Shown here piece after piece: positions 35,251-44,500 of a stretch of 64,000 bases of DNA. The stretch covers positions 9,677,001-9,741,000 of the forward strand of contig CM076151.1 in NCBI GenBank assembly GCA_038025085.1, written 5' to 3'. Under the pieces are notes generated by a model that did not search any database, was not told the DNA's origin, and saw only the letters and a list, made by a program, of their open reading frames with translations. The translations under genes were made by a program, and so were the position numbers. Origin of the DNA: Tetragonia tetragonoides (lineage: Eukaryota; Streptophyta; Magnoliopsida; Caryophyllales; Aizoaceae). The stretch's first letter is position 1, and each line of letters starts with the position of its first letter.

Positions 35251-36297
35251 GGGAAATTCCAAGGTAAGCTGATCTGACTTGTGAATTGTGATTGACGGCA
35301 AAATTGTTTCTGAATGCTCATTAAAGAATCTTTATACAAGGACAAAAATGCCCCAATCTGTACATATGAGTTATGACAGTAAGCAAGAAAGTAGTCCACG
35401 ACAAGTTTGAAATTGAAGCAGGGTTATGTTCATCATACAAACCCCAGGAACAGAAAATTGATCAATGCAACAGGATGCCAGTTCAACACAAAAGGGAAAC
35501 ACATTGAACAAGGGAGTAAGTACATGCTATATTAGTAGATAACATAAAGTCATAAACAGTTTCCTAATAAAACTTAGGATCAGAATCGTATAAATAACTC
35601 AAGAAATCAAACATAGAAACTTACTTGCCTTTAATTCTTCCTGTTACTAAGCCAGCAGCCGCTTAAATGACAATCACTTTCAAGATATGGAAGTAATGCA
35701 ACAAGTGAGTTGCTACCACACTCTCTAATGAGGTCAAGGGAATCGTGCCATAATATCTAGCAGCTCCCCAGTGTAAGAACTGAAACCCTGAGCATCTGAG
35801 CACAACGTTAGTAACAATGTCTTTACCATACTGTGTAGCATTAATGATAGAAGCTACATGTATCCCGCATTAAAATGAAAGGGAACCCTTACACATCTCA
35901 CTTCCCATACCTTTACCACAATTACTGTGACCATTTCCGTGAGGGAGAATGAGCAGCATTTCAATCACCACAATTAACACAATTAGAGGTAGATAAACAG
36001 TGGTTTATTTACAGAACTCAACTTTTATATCCTGCTTATCCCATAAATGTACCAAAATTAACATCAGGAAATTATTCGACACAGCAGAGCAGGCTAATCT
36101 ACAGGGGAGATTTCTAAGAGCAAAAAAAAGACCTGATGATCAAATCCCTGCAAAATACATACTACATAATAGCAACCAGGAAGCAGCTTAAAGATTATCC
36201 TAGTTGCTCTACATACATCAAGAAGCCTAGCTACCTGCATACAAAAACAGCAAAAGAGCAATGACAGAATTTGGATGGAAGAGAAGGCTTGTTTCTT

Positions 36298-38535
36298 CTA
36301 AGATGGCTTAGCCTTTTCATCCCCGCCAACATTTAGTATTGGCAGAGTACTTAGAAACTCATCAAGGCCTTCAAAAAATGCAATATTTTCGATCCCGTCC
36401 TCCTCCCCATTCACCGCGCTGACTGTAGGTGCATGCTCATCACCCTCATTGTTGAATTCGACATTCAAATCTAACCTCCCCACATCCTTCACACTTCTTC
36501 TAGTCTGCTTCCTTGTGACAGTAGACGCGACATTTTTGCTTGCATCAGCCTTCTTGCCATTTGCACTGGTATTGGCATTGCCAGCAACCAAACCAAACAC
36601 AACTTCTTGTGGTGAAGACCCGTCTCTCAAACCCTCCCCACCAACAGACACTCCGCCTCCACCAATTGAATCCTGATTCCCTTGATTTAGCCTATCTGAT
36701 CTCCTTGGCCTTCTTTTTTGACCTCTCCCTATCCTCCCTCTCTTAGACTTCTTCTTCTTCATGTATGCACCAGGATTACGCCAATCACCATCAGACGAAT
36801 CCGAATCACTAGGATCAGAATCATCAGCAAGAGCCTCAACATCATCTATATAAACCCTTGGAGCAGAGCCATTATTCCCTAACCCACCACTCTTCCTCCC
36901 CACATACTTGGGCCCAACAGAGGCATTGCCATTACTAGCAAACCACTGAAAATTCCCACCCCCATTATTCGTCGGACAAGCAAACATTGGCGAGAAAGGG
37001 ACCCAATTCGACGAACCATTCGGGTTCATAGCTTGATTATGCTTCTTCCAAGCTGCCATTGAAAACCCTAATGGGAAAAAGCCCCAACAACAAAACGATT
37101 TCTCCTTGTCCTTATCCTTGCCCTTAGCAGGACCAACAGGAGGGGGATTCGGAATCTGTACAGCATGAAACCCCCTCTTACAATTCTGACATCTAAGAGT
37201 ACATTCCTGATACATTTTCTGGTACTCATATATGTAAAAACAGTAAGGGCAAGCTGTCCAAAAACTCTCTACCTCTTCCTCTTCCTCCTCTTCTACCACC
37301 CCATCATCAACATTATTGACATTATCACCACCAACCCCAACCCCAACCCCAACATTAACATTATTAGTATTACTACTACCATTATTATTATTACCCTTAC
37401 TACCAACATTACCATCATCAACACCTGTTCTTACTTCTGCTTGCTTCTCCCTGGCCGGTACTGCTGTTTTTGCTGCCACTACTGGTACTGCCACTGATTG
37501 CGGTACTGCCACTGGCAATGGTGCCGGTGCTGGTATCGCTGTCGGTGCTGATGGTAGCGATTGAACTTGTACTAGGGGTGGAGCCACCATTTGTGCAGGC
37601 ATTGCTCGAGGTCTCGGTAATGGTGGTGGTGATACAGGAGCGTTTACTGTCGAACTAGTAACAACTCCACCCCTACTACTACTACCACCACCACCAACCC
37701 CATTATTAACAGAACCCCTATTTCTCTCTCCACCATCCCCACCCCCACTACTACGACCCTTAGTCGGTGTTGGGTCCCGCATCTGCCACTGAGGCAGCAG
37801 CTGTTGCACTTGCTGCGGTGGCGGTGGTGGCGACATCGGTGGCGGCTGCTGCTGCATAAACTCCAACTGGCTCTGCTGATGTGACGGCTGCGGCTGCTGT
37901 TGCCACATCGGCAAATTGGGTTGTTGTTGCTGCTGTTGTTGTTGCTGCAGTTGCTGCTGAGGCTGATTCTGAAAGAACTGAAAAGTATTCAACTGAGCCG
38001 AGCCCGAACCCGAAACCGAAACAACAGCAGACGGTGGCGGCGGTTCAACAAGCCCAGACGAGGCCCGTTGTAAAGACAAAGCAAGCTCGTTATCAAACAA
38101 CCACTTCTTAGTAGGGTCAGACAGTACAGACCAAGCCTCCATCGCCAATTGTAAAGCATAATCAGCAAACGGTAACCGATTATGTTCCGGATTCAACAAC
38201 ATCACCAATCTTCTATAATGGTTCGCAATCAGGTCCGGGTCTCGAACCAACCTCGGTAACTGCAAAACCCCATACCAGTCCGGCTGCTGCTGTTGCTGTT
38301 GGGCTTGACCCTGATGGGCCTGGGTTTGGGCCGATGATGAAATGTTGACCCGTTTCTCACCAGCAAGAACCGTATCCACCACAGCAAGAATCTGGTCAGA
38401 CACAACGTTGTTCGGGTCAGCTTCTCGGGCCCGGATCGCGAATGTCTTGCTACCTAGGAAGTCACGCGCTGTTAATAGCTTCGCCGCTATTCCTAGCCAC
38501 CGCTCTGCTTCGGCCCGTTGGGTATTTGGGTCCAT
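36298..38535 (-). CDS. J-domain-like, zinc-ribbon nuclear protein (plant-specific)
   Basis: An intron-free gene of 745 aa. A short N-terminal helix region (1-60, AERWLGIAAKLL, TFAIRAREADP) precedes a J-like domain at about 86-150 (DWYGVLQLPRLV...LSDPTKKWLFDNEL). Asn115-Pro116-Glu117 stands where true DnaJ proteins have His-Pro-Asp, so it should not stimulate Hsp70 in the usual way. A long Gln/Pro/Ser/Val/Gly low-complexity stretch follows. Then comes a Cys-rich module at about 425-455 (CPYC...CTLRCQNC, a probable zinc ribbon), a basic nuclear-localisation-like cluster at about 592-615 (KKKKSKRGRIGRGQKRRPRR) and an LDLNVEF motif near 688. This order matches plant DNAJ N-terminal-domain proteins related to EMF1-interacting EIP9-type proteins; the exact orthologue is not certain. 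The frame is open 14 codons upstream, but MDPNTQRAEAERWL fits the family start. Confidence 0.85.
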   Translation of the reverse strand: MDPNTQRAEAERWLGIAAKLLTARDFLGSKTFAIRAREADPNNVVSDQILAVVDTVLAGEKRVNISSSAQTQAHQGQAQQQQQQPDWYGVLQLPRLVRDPDLIANHYRRLVMLLNPEHNRLPFADYALQLAMEAWSVLSDPTKKWLFDNELALSLQRASSGLVEPPPPSAVVSVSGSGSAQLNTFQFFQNQPQQQLQQQQQQQQQPNLPMWQQQPQPSHQQSQLEFMQQQPPPMSPPPPPQQVQQLLPQWQMRDPTPTKGRSSGGGDGGERNRGSVNNGVGGGGSSSRGGVVTSSTVNAPVSPPPLPRPRAMPAQMVAPPLVQVQSLPSAPTAIPAPAPLPVAVPQSVAVPVVAAKTAVPAREKQAEVRTGVDDGNVGSKGNNNNGSSNTNNVNVGVGVGVGGDNVNNVDDGVVEEEEEEEVESFWTACPYCFYIYEYQKMYQECTLRCQNCKRGFHAVQIPNPPPVGPAKGKDKDKEKSFCCWGFFPLGFSMAAWKKHNQAMNPNGSSNWVPFSPMFACPTNNGGGNFQWFASNGNASVGPKYVGRKSGGLGNNGSAPRVYIDDVEALADDSDPSDSDSSDGDWRNPGAYMKKKKSKRGRIGRGQKRRPRRSDRLNQGNQDSIGGGGVSVGGEGLRDGSSPQEVVFGLVAGNANTSANGKKADASKNVASTVTRKQTRRSVKDVGRLDLNVEFNNEGDEHAPTVSAVNGEEDGIENIAFFEGLDEFLSTLPILNVGGDEKAKPS

Positions 38536-38578
38536 TTTCTGGGTTTTGGGTTTTTTCTCTCTCCTCTCTCTAATCACA

Positions 38579-40641
38579 CTCTCTACTTCTCTCTCTTGTT
38601 GTTCTATTTGGGTTTTGTTGGTTTGATTGATTTCTCTCGCTTTGAGCTTGTGAAGGGCGTGGGGGTTGAAAGAGAGGAGAGAGAGAGAGGAAATTGGGGT
38701 TTTGGTTTGGGGGAAATTACAGGGGTATTTGGGAGTTTAGGTGAAAGGGTGGTGGGTGTCAAGGGGTAAAACGGTCATTTGTAGGAGAGAGAAAGAGTGT
38801 TTTATTTACTAGTACTACTACTGGAGTAACTAGACTGGTTCATTCATCATCAAGTACAAAGTGAGAGGGTTTTGATTTGAGGTTTTTAATCTGCTTGGAC
38901 TTTTCACTTTTCAGCTATATGTACTTTTAATAAACCAACAAGAAAAAATTGATGATAAATGAAATGAATGAAGTGAAAGTAAGTAATGAAGGGGGAGCTT
39001 CACCATTTGATTTTGTTGCTTATTATTCTTGATTTGTAGTACTAGATTTTGTTGATTTTTTTTGCTGAATTTTGTTAATTTTTTGTGGTTTTTATTTACA
39101 GTGTAATTTAAAATGTGGAATTGATTGTGAATCTGTGATGATATGTACTGCGATATGTCGTTAATGATTAGTTTTTTTTTAGAAATGTGCGGGTGTGGGA
39201 GAGGGGAGTTTGTTTGAGTTTTCATATATTTGTATACAGACATAGAATAGATTGCGGAGTAAATCTTGCATTTAGATAGTTTCATAAATTTCACTTTTCA
39301 ATCATTGGTAGCTTTACTTATTTACGTTGACAAAAAAACATCCGAAAAATATAAGAATCAAATCTAACATAATTTTCTACAAAAAAAAAAAAATCTCATT
39401 TATTACGTGATCTTTGTGGATATGTTACTTTTGAAATGAAACCAACTGTGACTTAATCCTTATTTAAGATATGCTTATTTTTAACTTTTTTGTCATGTAA
39501 ATGCCTTAACCATGAATTTTTTCAACAACAATAAAACAGGCGCGGCAAAAAAAAAAAGATTTTATATGTGATGAACTATTTTAAGCATTTACTCATTTAT
39601 TCAATAATTTGTGTTATGGTAAGTGCAATATGCTAATGGTGTTAACTTTACGTTACGTAAACGGGGTGATATATGTCTAGTGATAGATTTATCGGATATG
39701 AATGGTCATCAATCATTCATTAATTCACGTAATGGCTACCAAACTTGTATTAATAACAACAACTTTGACGTCGAACCTATTTAGATTACATAATAGCAAT
39801 AAATACTTTTTGTGTTAAAACTTCGTTTTTTCTTACATAGTTAAAACTAGTAAAATATTCGTTAGAAATCTAATTAATCATTAGCTTCGTCTAATAGATA
39901 TGGACATGAATGAATGAAATGATGCAATAACAAATGCATATTTTGCTAATGAAATAACAAGTGGATATAGATATGAATATAACTTCATTCGATCTATAAA
40001 TATTTGATACACTATCATCCTTATATGTAAATATATCTTCAATGCCTACAATAAGTCATTTGGATATAAGGGATTCATCATTTACTCATATTAAAACTTA
40101 ATGTCTATGAATGTTATGGACAATAAAGAGTGTAAATGTTTTAATGATAGTGATAGTGATAATTGTTATGAATTTTTTTAAAAGGATGGTGATAGTATTA
40201 TTTATTATGTTAATAATGTGCATCTTCTTTATGATTGAACGTAATTCAAGAAATTGCACGTGCACTAATATTGGATGATTATTTTCTAAGAACTTCTATA
40301 TAAAATGTGTGAGTAAGGACAAAACATGTTATAAATATTTAGGGATCGATCAAAGTAAGTATGATAGATTGATAGCTCGTGTGGACATGCGATTAGAATG
40401 TTACTTAAAATGACACAACCTTTTGGGAGAAATTTATGGAGCAAGCACTAGTACTCAAACGTTTGGAATTTCAGCTTGAGTCTCCACTTTCCACTCAACT
40501 TATCCCATTTTTGAGTTTAGAACTCCCAATTTGTATGTAGCTTATTTTGTCTGAAATTGGTTCACCGTAGACCAAAGATACTTATAAATATTTGTAACAT
40601 GAAAAGTATTTAAGAAAAGTTTTATTTTATCAGCAAATTTT
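38579..40641. other. Upstream region of the J-like gene and AT-rich spacer
   Basis: The first 200 bases are a CT-rich (minus strand) leader with a GAGAGAGAGAG tract, the likely promoter and 5' UTR of the J-like gene. The rest is AT-rich, with no gene or repeat I can define. Confidence 0.45.
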
Positions 40642-41291
40642 GTGTGGACTTAATTTATGGTGGATCAATATTTTACCTGGAGTTACCCTTCTAATAATAG
40701 AGTCACCTCATAATTTACCTAGAGCTACCCCTCTAACAGTGGATCCACCCCCTATTTCACCTAGAACCACCCCTCTAATAGTGGAACTACTCCCTACTTC
40801 ACCTGGAGCCACCCCGTACTTAACTTGGAGCCACCTCTCAAATTTATACTTGGCGTCACTCCTCTAATAGTGGAGTCACCCTATACTTTACCTGGAGCCT
40901 CCCCTAACTTCACCTGGAACCACCCCTCAAATTTACTTGATCCACGAGCACGTCTTGTGTGGACTTAGTCCACCGTGGACCAAGTAATTTTAGAATTTTA
41001 GGGGTGGCTCCATATGAAGTACGGGGTGGCTCCATATGAAGTACGGGGTGGCTCCAGCTAAAGTAAAGGAGTGGCTCTACATGAAGTAATTTTGAGGGGT
41101 GACTCCAGGTGAAGTAAGGGATGACTACATGTAAAGTAGGGGGTGGCTTAGGTGAAGTAGGGGTGGTGCCAAGTATAAATTTGAGGGGGAACTCTAGATG
41201 AAGTAGGGGTGACTCCACTTTTAAAAGGAGTGGCTCCAAATAAAGTAGGGGGTGACTCCAAATATTGGTCCATTATAGACTAAATCCACAC
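40642..41291. mobile_element. Large foldback element with repeat-filled arms
   Basis: The ends are inverted repeats: GTGTGGACTTAATTTATGG on the left, and the complement of CTATAATGGACCAATATTT-like sequence on the right. The left arm (40675-40935) is built of repeated ACCTGGAGCCACCCCTCTAA-like units. The right arm (41000-41265) carries the complementary orientation, GGGGTGGCTCCATATGAAGT. A spacer near 40950-40985 repeats the terminal motif (GTGTGGACTTAGTCCACCGT). No ORF and no target duplication were found. This is the structure of a foldback or non-autonomous DNA transposon. Confidence 0.65.
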
Positions 41292-41664
41292 AAGTTTTTG
41301 TAGAGACAGAAAACTGTAATTTGGAGTAACATTGGGCCTAAATGCTCTCTTAGTTTGGACTTCATGAGGTTACTAGCTGACCCATTTATACAGGTCATAA
41401 CTCATGAGTCTTGAATTTCAACTTTCGACATACGAGGCCCATTTCTCAAGCCCAGCCTTCGGGCCCAGTACAAAGAAACAAGACTTACCGAAGCACAACC
41501 CGGTTGAGACGTTGTTGGATTGCCTTTACTATGTCTGTGTAAATATACTCCCTCAGTCCTCCCTCACCTCACTAATCAATGTTCTTTAAGAAGCTGATCA
41601 AATTTGGAAACCTAAATTGTAACGTAGGGACGATTGGAGCTTTGAGCTCATCATATTTATTTTT

Positions 41665-41755
41665 GTGTTTCACATTAAGGGTGTACACCGTCGACCACAT
41701 TAAGTATTCTCTACGTTAGCTGGTGGGCACCTTAAAGAGTGAGACATTAAGCTTA
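41665..41755 (-). mobile_element. SINE family 2, short 3' fragment
   Basis: Reversed, the segment carries the family-2 3' region (AAGGTGCCCACCAGC, GTGGTCGACGGTGTACACCC) ending at an A-rich tail equivalent. The tRNA-like head is missing. Confidence 0.5.
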
Positions 41756-41834
41756 TCATATACTCCCCTTGTTCCATAGTATTAATACATAGAATTCTAC
41801 AATATATCACACTGATGATACATAATATAGGCTA

Positions 41835-42105
41835 AGGCTCTGTTCTATTTATTCTTGAACTTGTTTACTGAGTTTTCGGTAAAGTTTAGTTCAGTTTAAC
41901 TCGGTAAAAAGAAATTCAGTTCACTATCAAAATGTTTTGTTCAGTAAATTTTACTTTAGTTTGGAAAAAAGAACTATTATTCTGTTCTTATTGCGCAACA
42001 TTCACTAATACGAAGAAGTTTAGTTCAATTCGTAACAAACATTTCAGTTTAGTAGAATTCACTTTGGTTCATCTTTTGTGCAGAGTCGAAGTTCAGTAAA
42101 TATAA
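41835..42105. repeat. TTCAGTT/GTTCAGT dispersed repeat
   Basis: Same degenerate repeat class as at 22060 and 25585, here in longer form (AGTTTAGTTCAGTTTAACTC). Boundaries are uncertain. Confidence 0.4.
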
Positions 42106-42759
42106 GATGAAGAGAGCATTACTCCAAACTTACTTAGTCAAATGTTGGACACCACGTTCATAATATGGTGACATATATGATTGACATCCACGCTTTGAGT
42201 TAAGGGCGATGAGCTTGGAAGCTATAAACATTTCAACTTATTAAATCAGATAAGACTACTTTATCAAATCAGATCATATGAGACTACTCGATCATTAAAT
42301 CAGATCAATTTCATTTATTAAAAAAAGTACTTATTGATGATGATGATTAATATAATGTTGGTTTTATTTGATTATTTAATAAAAAAAATACTTAGTAAAT
42401 AACATGTTACTTATTAAACCAATTTAAATTAATAAATATTATTTTTGAGACCAACTCAATATACAATAATAATTAAATCAGTAGATGCTATATATATTTA
42501 ATCAATTTAAATTGGTTCCCATTATCAAAGAAAACACTTTGGTTAATTTCAAAGTCTCCTTATATTTATTACTCATAAATTTTGCTTGGTTACTTCAAAC
42601 ATTCATAGTTGTTGATTGGATTTCAAAAATCTTGCAGATAATCCAATCAAATTAAAATTCCACCTTAGAATGGTAACAACTACTACAGTTTATAGTAATA
42701 CTAGTTTACTCATGGGGTAGTTTACCGGAGTGATGTTATGAATTGGTGATGAGTTTTTT

Positions 42760-42841
42760 TTTTCTAAAGGCCAGAAAGAGAATTCATTCATTCATAAAAA
42801 TTTTCTAAAGGCCAAAAAGAGAATTCATTCATTCATAAAAA
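42760..42841 (+). repeat. 41-bp tandem duplication
   Basis: Two adjacent 41-bp units, 42760-42800 and 42801-42841, differ at one position (GGCCAGAAAG versus GGCCAAAAAG). A more diverged duplication of about 68 bp follows at 42870-42990, with repeated CTTGATCA...CGTC...ATA blocks. Confidence 0.8.
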
Positions 42842-43503
42842 GTCATTCGGCATCTATAACAATGAACATGACTCCAACTATCACTGTTTGAAATCAATGT
42901 CTTGATCAACTACGTCAATAAGTGACTACCAATCCAAACATCATTGCTAGAAATCGACGTCTTGATCAGTTTCGTCGATAATTGACCCCTAATATAGCAA
43001 AAAATATGTTATACAGTAAATGAGAGTCCACTGCCTTTTCCCTACGATCGGAGGTAAACACGAAACGTGTTGCAGCTATTTGGAAAAACAAATCTCCCTG
43101 ACATAGTAGATGAAACTTGTCTTCTTGATTCATCAAACCAAACCTAAATAGAGAAATTCGACGACCCTCCAACAAGCGCGGAGAATTCCACAATCTCTCG
43201 CCAAAGGCGATTTTATAACTAATAACCGTAAAGAAAAACAAACTAAAAAATAGATGATCAAAAGCAAAGAAACAACACCACAAATTTCAACTTTAGTCAA
43301 CGGGATGGGTTTAGTTTTGATATTTTGATTACAATTTAAAACCTTATAAACAGTATGATGTACAATTCGAGCTAAAAATAAAAAAGATATGAACAAAGAC
43401 ATTAATTAATTTGGATTTGGTGGTTGCCTGTTGGTGAAATGCAAGAACAGTATCAGGAAGGTGGGGAAAGTATCAGGAAGGGGGTAAATCAACTAGCTAG
43501 GGT

Positions 43504-43686
43504 ACGTACAATGAGTTTGGATTCTCTAGAGTTCTTGTTTACTCTCTATCTCTCTTTTTTAATTATTTATTATAGATATATTTTATTTGAAAAATAAATA
43601 ATTAGAGGAGAGAGATAGAGAGTAAAAAAGAACTCCACAAAAACCCTAGAAAAAAAAACTCTAGAGAATCCAAACTCACGTACAAT
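43504..43686. mobile_element. Mutator-type foldback MITE with 9-bp target duplication
   Basis: A 165-bp element (43513-43677) is flanked by perfect ACGTACAAT repeats (43504-43512, 43678-43686). Its outer 21 bp are perfect inverted repeats starting GAGTTTGGATTCTCTAGAG. The interior also pairs (CTCTCTATCTCTC with GAGAGATAGAGAG), so nearly the whole element folds on itself. The 9-bp duplication points to the Mutator (MULE) superfamily. It lies about 0.8 kb upstream of the first MADS-box gene. Confidence 0.88.
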
Positions 43687-44135
43687 CTACAGTACTATCC
43701 AGCATGGGTCATTTCATACCTATTTTTAAGCTACAAAAAAATCAAAAGAAAGAATCCTATATCCTATAGATAATTAATTAATAAACCCAGAAAACTTCTT
43801 AAACAAAAAAACCCAGAAAATAAATGGAAAAAAATAAATCCCCAGAAAAAAGTATCCCCTCTTGGTTGGCTCTTAACCATTGGCTGTTGCTGTGAGAGTG
43901 TGGAGAGAGAAAACCTTGTTCAACATTTTCCATCATCTTTCACTCTCTATCTCCATCATATTCTTATTAGTAATGGAAGCTACTATTGGGCCTTTAATTA
44001 GGTGGGTCAAAAATTATGAATTAAATGTGACAACCTATGAGTTTTTGGCCAATCAATAGTTTTTACCCAATATTCCCTTTTTATTTTTATTTTTTATTTC
44101 TTCCTTTCTTATTTTGGGTATCTCCCATTATTTTG

Positions 44136-44141
44136 TATAAA
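44136..44141 (+). promoter_or_regulatory. Putative TATA box of MADS gene 1
   Basis: TATAAA in the context TGTATAAATTTGTT, 360 bp before the start codon. The tandem copy has the same context at 49416 (TCTATAAATTTGTA), embedded in a conserved promoter block. A GCAG acceptor-like site about 24 bp before both start codons hints at a 5' UTR intron. Confidence 0.5.
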
Positions 44142-44500
44142 TTTGTTAACTTTCCATTTGTACATTATGCCCTTGTCACCTACCCAAGCAAGATCTCATC
44201 ACTTGCTTGATTTCTTTTGCTTTCCATCTAGGGTTAGTTCTATGTTTATGCTTTTAGCCCTTAATATGGCAAATCTGTTCTTTCTTTAGCTCTCATTTAG
44301 ATCTATTCAGAAACTGAGTCATACTGTGTTGTTGTAGGTTTTAGTTCATAGGGTTCTAATTTTAAGTTTAATTTCTTGACTGGTTTTTTATAGATTTCTG
44401 AGAGTAATTATATAGTTTTTTTTTTTATTTTTTATTTTTTTATTTTTAAATTGTTGGTTGATAAATGAATTCATGGCAGGTTGGAAAGAATTGAATAATA

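Noticed and set aside
37165..38111. Plus-strand ORFs within the J-like gene
   Set aside because: Shadows of low-complexity Gln/Pro/Val/Gly coding repeats on the minus strand.
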